Assembly: GCA_037074705.1 (NCBI GenBank)
Contig: JAYJMR010000066.1
Span: 62,001-126,000 of the forward strand
DNA: 64,000 bases
Origin: Zhengitettix transpicula
Taxonomy: Eukaryota; Arthropoda; Insecta; Orthoptera; Tetrigidae
Reading direction: 5' to 3'
Positions 24,801 to 38,763 of this stretch are shown piece by piece. Both the position numbers and the translations under genes were made by a program. The first letter of the stretch is position 1. The number at the start of each line of letters is the position of its first letter. The notes beneath the pieces are model-generated. The model saw only the letters and a list, made by a program, of their open reading frames with translations, was not told where the DNA came from and searched no databases.

Positions 24801-25579
24801 TTATTATGAAATAAGACTTTGTTATTTGAAGATTCTTGGTTGGTGAAATTCCAAACTTGTCTTCGAAACGTCGAAATATTATCATTTATTAATTAATATT
24901 AATAGTTTAAGATTTTAGAAGTGCAGGTTTGAGTAATTTTTAAAAAGAACGAGTCATTTATTATGAAATAAGACTTTGTTATTTGAAGATTCTTGGTTGG
25001 TGAAATTCCAAACTTGTCGTCGAAAACGTCGAAATATTACGATATATTAATTAGTATTAATAGATTAAGATTTTAGAAGTGCAGGTTTGACTAATTTTTA
25101 AAAAGAACGAGTCATTTATTATGAAATAAGACTTTGTTATTTGAAGATTCTTGGTTGGTGAAATTCCAAACTTGTCGTCGAAACGTCGAAATATTATCAT
25201 TTATTAATTAATATTAATAGATTAAGATTTAGAAGTGCAATTTTGACTAATTTTTATAAAGAACGAGTCATTTATTATGAAATAAGACTTTGTTATTTGA
25301 AGATTCTTGGTTGGTGAAATTCCAAACTTGTCGTCGAAACGACGTCGAAATATTATCATTTATTAATTAATATTAATAGTTTAAGATTTTAGAAGTGCTG
25401 GTTTGAGTAATTTTTATAAAGAACGTATCATTTATTATGAAATAAGACTTTGTTATTTCAAGATTCTTGGTTGGTGAAATTCCAAACTTGTCGTCGAAAC
25501 GTCGAAATATTACGATATATTAATTAGTATTAATAGATTAAGATTTTAGAAGTGCTGGTTTGAGTAATTTTTATAAAGA
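21811..25579 (+). repeat. Dodecameric higher-order repeat, two copies of about 1.88 kb
   Basis: Copy 1 is 21811-23691 and copy 2 is 23692-25579. All twelve positions correspond in order, including rare markers: GGTGCAATTCC with CGAAAGATT (21861 and 23742), GTGACATTCC with CTTCG (22021 and 23902), TTCAGG with TAAAT, ATCATTTGTTAATT (22691 and 24574), TTAATAAGTATT, GCAATTTTGAC (23351 and 25235) and TTTCAAG (23571 and 25458). Offsets vary from 1881 to 1887 because each copy has private 1-3 bp indels, for example an extra ACG near 25341 and an extra A near 23925. Only the class at position 12 differs clearly. Confidence 0.92.
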
Positions 25580-28500
25580 ACGTATCATTTATTATGAAAT
25601 AAGACTTTGTTATTTGAAGATTCTTGGTTGGTGAAATTCCAAACTTGTCTTCGAAACGTCGAAATATTATCATTTATTAATTAATATTAATAGTTTAAGA
25701 TTTTAGAAGTGCAGGTTTGAGTAATTTTTAAAAAGAACGAGTCATTTATTATAAAATAAGACTTTGTTATTTGAAGATTCTTGGTTGGTGAAATTCCAAA
25801 CTTGTCGTCGAAACGTCGAAATATTACGATATATTAATAAGTATTAATAGATTAAGATTTTAGAAGTGCAGGTTTGACTAATTTTTAAAAAGAACGAGTC
25901 ATTTATTATGAAATAAGACTTTGTTATTTGAAGATTCTTGGTTGGTGAAATTCCAAACTTGTCGTCGAAACGTCGAAATATTATCATTTATTAATTAATA
26001 TTAATAGTTTAAGATTTTAGAAGTGCTGGTTTGAGTAATTTTTATAAAGAACGAGTCATTTATTATGAAATAAGACTTTGTTATTTGAAGATTCTTGGTT
26101 GGTGAAATTCCAAACTTGTCTTCGAAACGTCGAAATATTATCATTTATTAATTAATATTAATAGTTTAAGATTTTAGAAGTGCAGGTTTGAGTAATTTTT
26201 AAAAAGAACGAGTCATTTATTATGAAATAAGACTTTGTTATTTGAAGATTCTTGGTTGGTGAAATTCCAAACTTGTCGTCGAAACGTCGAAATATTACGA
26301 TATATTATTAGTATTAATAGATTAAGATTTTAGAAGTGCTGGTTTGAGTAATTTTTATAAAGAACGTATCATTTATTATGAAATAAGACTTTGTTATTTC
26401 AAGATTCTTGGTTGGTGAAATTCCAAACTTGTCGTCCAAACGTCGAAATATTGGGATATATTAATTAGTATTAATAGATTAAGATTTTAGAAGTGCTGGT
26501 TTGAGTAATTTTTATAAAGAACGTATCATTTATTATGAAATAAGACTTTGTTATTTGAAGATTCTTGGTTGGTGAAATTCCAAACTTGTCGTCGAAACGT
26601 CGAAAAATTATCATTTATTAGTTAATATTAATAGTTTAAGATTTTAGAAGTGCAGGTTTGAGTAATTTTTATAAAGAACGAGTCATTTATTATGAAATAA
26701 GACTTTGTTATTTGAAGATTCTTGGTTGGTGAAATTCCAAACTTGTCGTCGAAACGTCGAAATATTACGATATATTAATTAGTATTAATAGATTAAGATT
26801 TTAGAAGTGCTGGTTTGAGTAATTTTTATAAAGAACGTATCATTTATTATGAAATAAGACTTTGTTATTTCAAGATTCTTGGTTGGTGAAATTCCAAACT
26901 TGTCGTCCAAACGTCGAAATATTGGGATATATTAATTAGTATTAATAGATTAAGATTTTAGAAGTGCTGGTTTGAGTAATTTTTATAAAGAACGTATCAT
27001 TTATTATGAAATAAGACTTTGTTATTTGAAGATTCTTGGTTGTTGAAATTCCAAACTTGTCGTCGAAACGTCGAAATATTATCATTTATTAATTAATATT
27101 AATAGTTTAAGATTTTAGAAGTGCAGGTTTGAGTAATTTTTATAAAGAACGAGTCATTTATTATGAAATAAGACTTTGTTATTTGAAGATTCTTGGTTGG
27201 TGAAATTCCAAACTTGTCGTCGAAACGTCGAAATATTATCATTTATTAATTATTATTAATAGTTTAAGATTTTAGAAGTGCTGGTTGAGTAATTTTTATA
27301 AGAACGAGTCATTTATTATGAAATAAGGACTTTGTTATTTGAAGATTCTTGGTTGGTGAAATTCCAAACTTGTCGTCGAAACGTCGAAATATTACGATAT
27401 ATTAATTAGTATATAGATTAAGATTTTAGAAGTGCAATTTTGACTAATTTTTATAAAGAACGAGTCATTTATTATGAAATAAGACTTTGTTATTTGAAGA
27501 TTCTTGGTTGGTGAAATTCCAAACTTGTCGTCGAAACGTCGAAATATTATCATTTATTAATTAATATTAATAGTTTAAGATTTTAGAAGTGCTGGTTTGA
27601 GTAATTTTTATAAAGAACGTATCATTTATTATGAAATAAGACTTTGTTATTTCAAGATTCTTGGTTGGTGAAATTCCAAACTTGTCGTCGAAACGTCGAA
27701 ATATTACGATATATTAATTAGTATTAATAGATTAAGATTTTAGAAGTGCTGGTTTGAGTAATTTTTATAAAGAACGTATCATTTATTATGAAATAAGACT
27801 TTGTTATTTGAAGATTCTTGGTTGGTGAAATTCCAAACTTGTCTTCGAAACGTCGAAATATTATCATTTATTAATTAATATTAATAGTTTAAGATTTTAG
27901 AAGTGCAGGTTTGAGTAATTTTTAAAAAGAACGAGTCATTTATTATGAAATAAGACTTTGTTATTTGAAGATTCTTGGTTGGTGAAATTCCAAACTTGTC
28001 GTCGAAACGTCGAAATATTACGATATATTAATTAGTATTAATAGATTAAGATTTTAGAAGTGCAGGTTTGACTAATTTTTAAAAAGAACGAGTCATTTAT
28101 TATGAAATAAGACTTTGTTATTTGAAGATTCATGGTTGGTGAAATTCCAAACTTGTCGTCGAAACGTCGAAATATTATCATTTATTAATTAATATTAATA
28201 GTTTAAGATTTTAGAAGTGCTGGTTTGAGTAATTTTTATAAAGAACGAGTCATTTATTATGAAATAAGACTTTGTTATTTGAAGATTCTTGGTTGGTGAA
28301 ATTCCAAACTTGTCTTCGAAACGTCGAAATATTATCATTTATTAATTAATATTAATAGTTTAAGATTTTAGAAGTGCAGGTTTGAGTAATTTTTAAAAAG
28401 AACGAGTCATTTATTATGAAATAAGACTTTGTTATTTGAAGATTCTTGGTTGGTGAAATTCCAAACTTGTCATCGAAACGTCGAAATATTACGATATATT

Positions 28501-29029
28501 AATTAGTATTAATAGATTAAGATTTTAGAAGTGCTGGTTTGAGTAATTTTTATAAAGAACGTATCATTTATTATGAAATAAGACTTTGTTATTTGAAGAT
28601 TCTTGGTTGGTGAAATTCCAAAGTTGTCGTCGAAACGTCGAAATATTATCATTTATTAATTAATATTAATAGTTTAAGATTTTAGAAGTGCAGGTTTGAG
28701 TAATTTTTATAAAGAACGAGTCATTTATTATGAAATAAGACTTTGTTATTTGAAGATTCTTGGTTGGTGAAATTCCAAACTTGTCGTCGAAACGTCGAAA
28801 TATTATCATTAATTAATTAATATTAATAGTTTAAGATTTTAGAAGTGCTGGTTTGAGTAATTTTTATAATGAACGTATCATTTATTATGAAATAAGACTT
28901 TGTTATTTGAAGATTCTTGGTTGGTGAAATTCCAAACTTGTCGTCGAAACGTCGAAATATTACGATATATTAATTAGTATTAATAGATTAAGATTTTAGA
29001 AGTGCTGGTTTGAGTAATTTTTATAAAGA
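25580..29029 (+). repeat. Rearranged derivatives of the dodecamer, with trimer and 14-mer copies
   Basis: Pieces of the 21.8-25.6 kb unit are re-used. Two trimer copies, 26364-26834 and 26835-27305, share TTTCAAG and CGTCCAAACG at 471-bp spacing; their third monomers differ. The series around 25.43-26.36 kb (TTTCAAG C; CTTCG T; C; T; CTTCG T; C with ACGTATC) recurs at about 27.62-28.57 kb, about 14 monomers downstream. GCAATTTTGAC returns at 27432. The TTAAAAAG junction is frequent here. Confidence 0.85.
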
Positions 29030-30756
29030 ACGAGTCATTTATTATGAATTAAGACTTTGTTATTTGAAGATTCTTGGTTGGTGAAATTCCAAACTTGTCG
29101 TCGAAACGTCGAAATATTACGATATATTAATTAGTATTAATAGATTAAGATTTTAGAAGTGCAGGTTTGAGTAATTTTTATAAAGAACGAGTCATTTATT
29201 ATGAAATAAGACTTTGTTATTTGAAGATTCTTGGTTGGTGAAATTCCAAACTTGTCGTCGAAACGTCGAAATATTATCATTTATTAATTAATATTAATAG
29301 TTTAAGATTTTAGAAGTGCAGGTTTGAGTAATTTTTATAAAGAACGAGTCATTTATTATGAAATAAGACTTTGTTATTTGAAGATTCTTGGTTGGTGAAA
29401 TTCCAAACTTGTCGTCGAAACGTCGAAATATTATCATTTATTAATTTATATTAATAGTTTAAGATTTTAGAAGTGCTGGTTTGAGTAATTTTTATAAAGA
29501 ACGAGTCATTTATTATGAAATAAGACTTTGTTATTTGAAGATTCTTGGTTGGTGAAATTCCAAACTTGTCGTCGAAACGTCGAAATATTGGGATATATTA
29601 ATTTATATTAATAGTTTAAGATTTTAGAAGTGCAGGTTTGAGTAATTTTTATAAAGAACGAGTCATTTATTATGAAATAAGACTTTGTTATTTGAAGATT
29701 CTTGGTTGGTGAAATTCCAAACTTGTCGTCGAAACGTCGAAATATTATCATTTATTAATTTATATTAATAGTTTAAGATTTTAGAAGTGCAGGTTTGACT
29801 AATTTTTATAAAGAACGAGTCATTTATTATGAAATAAGACTTTGTTATTTGAAGATTCTTGGTTGGTGAAATTCCAAACTTGTCGTCGAAACGTCGAAAT
29901 ATTACGATATATTAATTAGTATTAATAGATTAAGATTTTAGAAGTGCTGGTTTGAGTAATTTTTATAAAGAACGAGTCATTTATTATGAATTAAGACTTT
30001 GTTATTTGAAGATTCTTGGTTGGTGAAATTCCAAACTTGTCGTCGAAACGTCGAAATATTACGATATATTAATTAGTATTAATAGATTAAGATTTTAGAA
30101 GTGCAGGTTTGAGTAATTTTTATAAAGAACGAGTCATTTATTATGAAATAAGACTTTGTTATTTGAAGATTCTTGGTTGGTGAAATTCCAAACTTGTCGT
30201 CGAAACGTCGAAATATTATCATTTATTAATTAATATTAATAGTTTAAGATTTTAGAAGTGCAGGTTTGAGTAATTTTTATAAAGAACGAGTCATTTATTA
30301 TGAAATAAGACTTTGTTATTTGAAGATTCTTGGTTGGTGAAATTCCAAACTTGTCGTCGAAACGTCGAAATATTATCATTTATTAATTTATATTAATAGT
30401 TTAAGATTTTAGAAGTGCTGGTTTGAGTAATTTTTATAAAGAACGAGTCATTTATTATGAAATAAGACTTTGTTATTTGAAGATTCTTGGTTGGTGAAAT
30501 TCCAAACTTGTCGTCGAAACGTCGAAATATTGGGATATATTAATTTATATTAATAGTTTAAGATTTTAGAAGTGCAGGTTTGAGTAATTTTTATAAAGAA
30601 CGAGTCATTTATTATGAAATAAGACTTTGTTATTTGAAGATTCTTGGTTGGTGAAATTCCAAACTTGTCGTCGAAACGTCGAAATATTATCATTTATTAA
30701 TTTATATTAATAGTTTAAGATTTTAGAAGTGCAGGTTTGACTAATTTTTATAAAGA
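29030..30756 (+). repeat. Hexameric higher-order repeat, offset 942 bp
   Basis: The private TATGAATTAAG change at 29046 and 29988 is 942 bp apart. Monomer order C, T, T-TTATATT with CTGG, G-TTATATT with CAGG, T-TTATATT with GAC is the same in 29030-29971 and 29972-30756. The sixth unit differs: C class in copy 1, a mutated G class with GTCGTAAAAACG and TTAACTTATATT in copy 2. Confidence 0.9.
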
Positions 30757-32483
30757 ACGAGTCATTTATTATGAAATAAGACTTTGTTATTTGAAGATTC
30801 TTGGTTGGTAAAATTCCAAACTTGTCGTAAAAACGTCGAAATATTGGGATATATTAACTTATATTAATAGTTTAAGATTTTAGAAGTGCAGGTTTGAGTA
30901 ATTTTTATAAAGAACGAGTCATTTATTATGAAATAAGACTTTGTTATTTGAAGATTCTTGGTTGGTGAAATTCCAAACTTGTCGTCGAAACGTCGAAATA
31001 TTATCATTTATTAATTTATATTAATAGTTTAAGATTTTAGAAGTGCAGGTTTGACTAATTTTTATAAAGAACGAGTCATTTATTATGAAATAAGACTTTG
31101 TTATTTGAAGATTCTTGGTTGGTGAAATTCCAAACTTGTCGTCGAAACGTCGAAATATTATCATTTATTAATTTATATTAATAGTTTAAGATTTTAGAAG
31201 TGCAGGTTTGACTAATTTTTATAAAGAACGAGTCATTTATTATGAAATAAGACTTTGTTATTTGAAGATTCTTGGTTGGTGAAATTCCAAACTTGTCGTC
31301 GAAACGTCGAAATATTGGGATATATTAATTTATATTAATAGTTTAAGATTTTAGAAGTGCAGGTTTGAGTAATTTTTATAAAGAACGAGTCATTTATTAT
31401 GAAATAAGACTTTGTTATTTGAAGATTCTTGGTTGGTGAAATTCCAAACTTGTCGTCGAAACGTCGAAATATTATCATTTATTAATTTATATTAATAGTT
31501 TAAGATTTTAGAAGTGCAGGTTTGACTAATTTTTATAAAGAACGAGTCATTTATTATGAAATAAGACTTTGTTATTTGAAGATTCTTGGTTGGTGAAATT
31601 CCAAACTTGTCGTCGAAACGTCGAAATATTGAAATATATTAATTTATATTAATAGTTTAAGATTTTAGAAGTGCAGGTTTGAGTAATTTTTATAAAGAAC
31701 GAGTCATTTATTATGAAATAAGACTTTGTTATTTGAAGATTCTTGGTTGGTGAAATTCCAAACTTGTCGTCGAAACGTCGAAATATTATCATTTATTAAT
31801 TTATATTAATAGTTTAAGATTTTAGAAGTGCAGGTTTGACTAATTTTTATAAAGAACGAGTCATTTATTATGAAATAAGACTTTGTTATTTGAAGATTCT
31901 TGGTTGGTGAAATTCCAAACTTGTCGTCGAAACGTCGAAATATTATCATTTATTAATTTATATTAATAGTTTAAGATTTTAGAAGTGCAGGTTTGACTAA
32001 TTTTTATAAAGAACGAGTCATTTATTATGAAATAAGACTTTGTTATTTGAAGATTCTTGGTTGGTGAAATTCCAAACTTGTCGTCGAAACGTCGAAATAT
32101 TATCATTTATTAATTTATATTAATAGTTTAAGATTTTAGAAGTGCAGGTTTGACTAATTTTTATAAAGAACGAGTCATTTATTATGAAATAAGACTTTGT
32201 TATTTGAAGATTCTTGGTTGGTGAAATTCCAAACTTGTCGTCGAAACGTCGAAATATTATCATTTATTAATTTATATTAATAGTTTAAGATTTAAGAAGT
32301 GCAGGTTTGACTAATTTTTATAAAGAACGAGTCATTTATTATGAAATAAGACTTTGTTATTTGAAGATTCTTGGTTGGTGAAATTCCAAACTTGTCGTCG
32401 AAACGTCGAAATATTATCATTTATTAATTTATATTAATAGTTTAAGATTTTAGAAGTGCAGGTTTGACTAATTTTTATAAAGA
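30757..32483 (+). repeat. Homogenised TTATATT run, ending in five near-identical T monomers
   Basis: T class CAGG-GAC monomers alternate with G class CAGG-GAG until about 31.7 kb. Then 31699-32483 holds five consecutive T-class copies with the same tract and tail, differing only by scattered bases such as GATTTAAGAAG near 32290. Such single-class runs are rare in the left half and indicate recent single-monomer amplification. One G-type copy near 31630 reads ATTGAAATATATT. Confidence 0.85.
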
Positions 32484-35400
32484 ACGAGTCATTTATTATG
32501 AAATAAGACTTTGTTATTTGAAGATTCTTGGTTGGTGAAATTCCAAACTTGTCGTCGAAACGTCGAAATATTACGATATATTAATTAATATTAATAGATT
32601 AAGATTTTAGAAGTGCAGGTTTGACTAATTTTTATAAAGAACGAGTCAATTATTATGAAATAAGACTTTGTTATTTGAAGATTCTTGGTTGGTGAAATTC
32701 CAAACTTGTCGTCGAAACGTCGAAATATTATCCTTTATTAATTAATATTAATAGTTTAAGATTTTAGAAGTGCTGGTTTGAGTAATTTTTATAAAGAACG
32801 AGTCATTTATTATGAAATAAGACTTTGTTATTTGAAGATTCTTGGTTGGTGAAATTCCAAACTTGTCGTCGAAACGTCGAAATATTATCATTTATTAATT
32901 AATATTAATAGTTTAATATTTTAGAAGTGCAGGTTTGACTAATTTTTAAAAAGAACGAGTCATTTATTATAAAATAAGACTTTGTTATTTGAAGATTCTT
33001 GGTTGGTGCAATTCCAAACTTGTCGTCGAAACGTCGAAATATTATCCTTTATTAATTAATATTAATAGTTTAAGATTTTAGAAGTGCTGGTTTGAGTAAT
33101 TTTTATAAAGAACGAGTCATTTATTATGAAATAAGACTTTGTTATTTGAAGATTCTTGGTTGGTGAAATTCCAAACTTGTCGTCGAAACGTCGAAATATT
33201 ATCCTTTATTAATTAATATTAATAGTTTAAGATTTTAGAAGTGCTGGTTTGAGTAATTTTTATAAAGAACGAGTCATTTATTATGAAATAAGACTTTGTT
33301 ATTTGAAGATTCTTGGTTGGTGAAATTCCAAACTTGTCGTCGAAACGTCGAAATATTATCCTTTATTAATTAATATTAATAGTTTAATATTTTAGAAGTG
33401 CAGGTTTGACTAATTTTTAAAAAGAACGAGTCATTTATTATGAAATAAGACTTTGTTATTTGAAGATTCTTGGTTGGTGAAATTCCAAACTTGTCTTCGA
33501 AACGTCGAAATATTATCATTTATTAATTAATATTAATAGTTTAAGATTTTAGAAGTGCAGGTTTGAGTAATTTTTAAAAAGAACGAGTCATTTATTATGA
33601 AATAAGACTTTGATATTTGAAGATTCTTGGTTGGTGAAATTCCAAACTTGTCGTCGAAACGTCGAAATATTACGATATATTAATTAGTATTAATAGATTA
33701 AGATTTTAGAAGTTCAGGTTTGACTAAATTTTATAAAGAACGAGTCATTTATTATGAAATAAGAATTTGTTATTTGAATATTCTTGGTTGGTGAAATTCC
33801 AAACTTGTCGTCGAAACGTCGAAATATTACGATATATTAATTAGTATTAATAGATTAAGATTTTAGAAGTGCAGGTTTGACTAATTTTTAAAAAGAACGA
33901 GTCATTTATTATGAAATAAGACTTTGTTATTTGAAGATTCTTGGTTGGTGAAATTCCAAACTTGTCGTCGAAACGTCGAAATATTATCATTTATTAATTA
34001 ATATTAATAGTTTAAGATTTTAGAAGTGCTGGTTTGAGTAATTTTTATAAAGAACGAGTCATTTATTATGAAATAAGACTTTGTTATTTGAAGATTCTTG
34101 GTTGGTGAAATTCCAAACTTGTCTTCGAAACGTCGAAATATTATCATTTATTAATTAATATTAATAGTTTAAGATTTTAGAAGTGCTGGTTTGAGTAATT
34201 TTTATAAAGAACGAGTCATTTATTATGAAATAAGACTTTGTTATTTGAAGATTCTTGGTTGGTGAAATTCCAAACTTGTCGTCGAAACGTCGAAATATTA
34301 CGATATATTAATTAGTATTAATAGATTAAGATTTTAGAAGTGCAATTTTGACTAATTTTTATAAAGAACGAGTCATTTATTATGAAATAAGACTTTGTTA
34401 TTTGAAGATTCTTGGTTGGTGAAATTCCAAACTTGTCGTCGAAACGTCGAAATATTATCATTTATTAATTAATATTAATAGTTTAAGATTTTAGAAGTGC
34501 TGGTTTGAGTAATTTTTATAAAGAACGAGTCATTTATTATGAAATAAGACTTTGTTATTTGAAGATTCTTGGTTGGTGAAATTCCAAACTTGTCGTCGAA
34601 ACGTCGAAATATTACGATATATTAATTAGTATTAATAGATTAAGATTTTAGAAGTGCAGGTTTGACTAATTTTTAAAAAGAACGAGTCATTTATTATGAA
34701 ATAAGACTTTGTTATTTGAAGATTCTTGGTTGGTGAAATTCCAAACTTGTCGTCGAAACGTCGAAATATTATCATTTATTAATTAATATTAATAGTTTAA
34801 GATTTTAGAAGTGCTGGTTTGAGTAATTTTTATAAAGAACGAGTCATTTATTATGAAATAAGACTTTGTTATTTGAAGATTCTTGGTTGGTGAAATTCCA
34901 AACTTGTCGTCGAAACGTCGAAATATTATCATTTATTAATTAATATTAATAGTTTAAGATTTTAGAAGTGCTGGTTTGAGTAATTTTTATAAAGAACGAG
35001 TCATTTATTATGAAATAAGACTTTGTTATTTGAAGATTCTTGGTTGGTGAAATTCCAAACTTGTCGTCGAAACGTCGAAATATTACGATATATTAATTAG
35101 TATTAATAGATTAAGATTTTAGAAGTGCAATTTTGACTAATTTTTATAAAGAACGAGTCATTTATTATGAAATAAGACTTTGTTATTTGAAGATTCTTGG
35201 TTGGTGAAATTCCAAACTTGTCGTCGAAACGTCGAAATATTACGATATATTAATTAGTATTAATAGATTAAGATTTTAGAAGTGCAGGTTTGACTAATTT
35301 TTAAAAAGAACGAGTCATTTATTATGAAATAAGACTTTGTTATTTGAAGATTCTTGGTTGGTGAAATTCCAAACTTGTCGTCGAAACGTCGAAATATTAT

Positions 35401-35623
35401 CATTTATTAATTAATATTAATAGTTTAAGATTTTAGAAGTGCTGGTTTGAGTAATTTTTATAAAGAACGAGTCATTTATTATGAAATAAGACTTTGTTAT
35501 TTGAAGATTCTTGGTTGGTGAAATTCTAAACTTGTCTTCGAAACGTCGAAATATTATCATTTATTAATTAATATTAATAGTTTAAGATTTTAGAAGTGCA
35601 GGTTTGAGTAATTTTTAAAAAGA
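32484..35623 (+). repeat. Second domain of dodecamer-type monomers
   Basis: The TCCTT, TTAAAAAG, CTTCG and GCAATTTTGAC (34340 and 35125, five monomers apart) markers of 21.8-28.6 kb return after a 4-kb gap filled by TTATATT monomers. GTTTAATATTTTAG occurs at 32911 and 33382, 471 bp apart, marking a local trimer. GCAATTTTGAC at 34340 lies exactly 44 monomers after that at 27432, so the two domains share an origin. Confidence 0.85.
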
Positions 35624-35937
35624 ACGAGTCATTTATTATGAAATAAGACTTTGTTATTTGAAGATTCTTGGTTGGTGAAATTCCAAACTTGTCGTCGAAA
35701 CGTCGAAATATTGGGATATATTAATTAATATTAATTGTTTAAGATTTTAGAAGTGCTGGTTTGAGTAATTTTTATAAAGAACGAATCATTTATTATGAAA
35801 TAAGACTTTGTTATTTGAAGATTCTTGGTTGGTGAAATTCCAAACTTGTCGTCGAAACGTCGAAATATTGCGATATATTAATTAATATTAATAGATTAAG
35901 ATTTTAGAAGTGCAGGTTTGAGTAATTTTTATAAAGA

Positions 35938-38606
35938 ACGAATCATTTATTATGAAATAAGACTTTGTTATTTGAAGATTCTTGGTTGGTGAAATTCCAA
36001 ACTTGTCGTCGAAACGTCGAAATATTGGGATATATTAATTAATATTAATAGATTAAGATTTTAGAAGTGCAGGTTTGAGTAATTTTTATAAAGAACGAAT
36101 CATTTATTATGAAATAAGACTTTGTTATTTGAAGATTCTTGGTTAGTGAAATTCCAAACTTGTCGTCGAAACGTCGAAATATTGGGATATATTAATTAAT
36201 ATTAATAGATTAAGATTTTAGAAGTGCAGGTTTGAGTAATTTTTATAAAGAACAAATCATTTATTATGAAATAAGACTTTGTTATTTGAAGATTCTTGGT
36301 TGGTGAAATTCCAAACTTGTCGTCGAAACGTCGAAATATTGGGATATATTAATTAATATTAATAGATTAAGATTTTAGAAGTGCTGGTTTGAGTAATTTT
36401 TATAAAGAACGAGTCATTTATTATGAAATAAGACTTTGTTATTTGAAGATTCTTGGTTGGTGAAATTCCAAACTTGTCGTCGAAACGTCGAAATATTGGG
36501 ATATATTAATTAATATTAATTGTTTAAGATTTTAGAAGTGCTGGTTTGAGTAATTTTTATAAAGAACGAGTCATTTATTACGAAATAAGACTTTGTTATT
36601 TGAAGATTCTTGGTTGGTGAAATTCCAAACTTGTCGTCGAAACGTCGAAATATTACGATATATTAATTAATATTAATAGATTAAGATTTTAGAAGTGCTG
36701 GTATGAGTAATTTTTATAAAGAACGAGTCATTTATTATGAAATAAGACTTTGTTATTTGAAGATTCTTGGTTGGTGAAATTCCAAACTTGTCGTCGAAAC
36801 GTCGAAATATTGGGATATATTAATTAATATTAATTGTTTAAGATTTTAGAAGTGCTGGTTTGAGTAATTTTTATAAAGAACGAGTCATTTATTATGAAAT
36901 AAGACTTTGTTATTTGAAAATTCTTGGTTCGTGAAATTCCAAACTTGTCGTCGAAACGTCGAAATATTGGGATATATTAATTAATATTAATTGTTTAAGA
37001 TTTTAGAAGTGCTGGTTTGAGTAATTTTTATAAAGAACGAGTCATTTATTATGAAATAAGACTTTGTTATTTGAAGATTCTTGGTTGGTGAAATTCCAAA
37101 CTTGTCGTCGAAACGTCGAAATATTACGATATATTAATTAATATTAATAGATTAAGATTTTAGAAGTGCTGGTATGAGTAATTTTTATAAAGAACGAGTC
37201 ATTTATTATGAAATAAGACTTTGTTATTTGAAGATTCTTGGTTGGTGAAATTCCAAACTTGTCGTCGAAACGTCGAAATATTGGGATATATTAATTAATA
37301 TTAATTGTTTAAGATTTTAGAAGTGCTGGTTTGAGTAATTTTTATAAAGAACGAGTCATTTATTATGAAATAAGACTTTGTTATTTGAAGATTCTTGGTT
37401 GGTGAAATTCCAAACTTGTCGTCGAAACGTCGAAATATTGGGATATATTAATTAATATTAATTGTTTAAGATTTTAGAAGTGCTGGTTTGAGTAATTTTT
37501 ATAAAGAACGAGTCATTTATTATGAAATAAGACTTTGTTATTTGAAGATTCTTGGTTGGTGAAATTCCAAACTTGTCGTCGAAACGTCGAAATATTGGGA
37601 TATATTAATTAATATTAATTGTTTAAGATTTTAGAAGTGCTGGTTTGAGTAATTTTTATAAAGAACGAGTCATTTATTATGAAATAAGACTTTGTTATTT
37701 GAAGATTCTTGGTTCGTGAAATTCCAAACTTGTCGTCGAAACGTCGAAATATTGGGATATATTAATTAATATTAATTGTTTAAGATTTTAGAAGTGCAGG
37801 TTTGAGTAATTTTTATAAAGAACGAGTCATTTATTATGAAATAAGACTTTGTTATTTGAAGATTCTTGGTTGGTGAAATTCCAAACTTGTCGTCGAAACG
37901 TCGAAATATTGGGATATATTAATTAATATTAATTGTTTAAGATTTTAGAAGTGCTGGTTTGAGTAATTTTTATAAAGAACGAGTCATTTATTATGAAATA
38001 AGACTTTGTTATTTGAAGATTCTTGGTTGGTGAAATTCCAAACTTGTCGTCGAAACGTCGAAATATTACGATATATTAATTAATATTAATAGATTAAGAT
38101 TTTAGAAGTGCTGGTATGAGTAATTTTTATAAAGAACGAGTCATTTATTATGAAATAAGACTTTGTTATTTGAAGATTCTTGGTTGGTGAAATTCCAAAC
38201 TTGTCGTCGAAACGTCGAAATATTGGGATATATTAATTAATATTAATAGATTAAGATTTTAGAAGTGCTGGTATGAGTAATTTTTATAAAGAACGAGTCA
38301 TTTATTATGAAATAAGACTTTGTTATTTGAAGATTCTTGGTTGGTGAAATTCCAAACTTGTCGTCGAAACGTCGAAATATTGGGATATATTAATTAATAT
38401 TAATTGTTTAAGATTTTAGAAGTGCTGGTTTGAGTAATTTTTATAAAGAACGAGTCATTTATTATGAAATAAGACTTTGTTATTTGAAGATTCTTGGTTG
38501 GTGAAATTCCAAACTTGTCGTCGAAACGTCGAAATATTACGATATATTAATTAATATTAATAGATTAAGATTTTAGAAGTGCTGGTATGAGTAATTTTTA
38601 TAAAGA
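35938..38606 (+). repeat. Large segmental duplication, copy 1 (17 monomers)
   Basis: This tract corresponds to 40334-43316. Markers shared in order are GGTTAGTG (36141), ACAAATC, TATTACGAAAT (36581), TTGGTTCGTG (36926 and 37711) and CTGGTATGAG monomers at the same ranks. The first 11 monomers (35938-37664) match 40334-42060 at offset 4396. The last six (37665-38606) match 42375-43316 at offset 4710. Confidence 0.9.
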
Positions 38607-38763
38607 ACGAGTCATTTATTATGAAATAAGACTTTGTTATTTGAAGATTCTTGGTTGGTGAAATTCCAAACTTGTCGTCGAAACGTCGAAATATTGGGAT
38701 ATATTAATTAATATTAATAGATTAAGATTTTAGAAGTGCAGGTTTGAGTAATTTTTATAAAGA

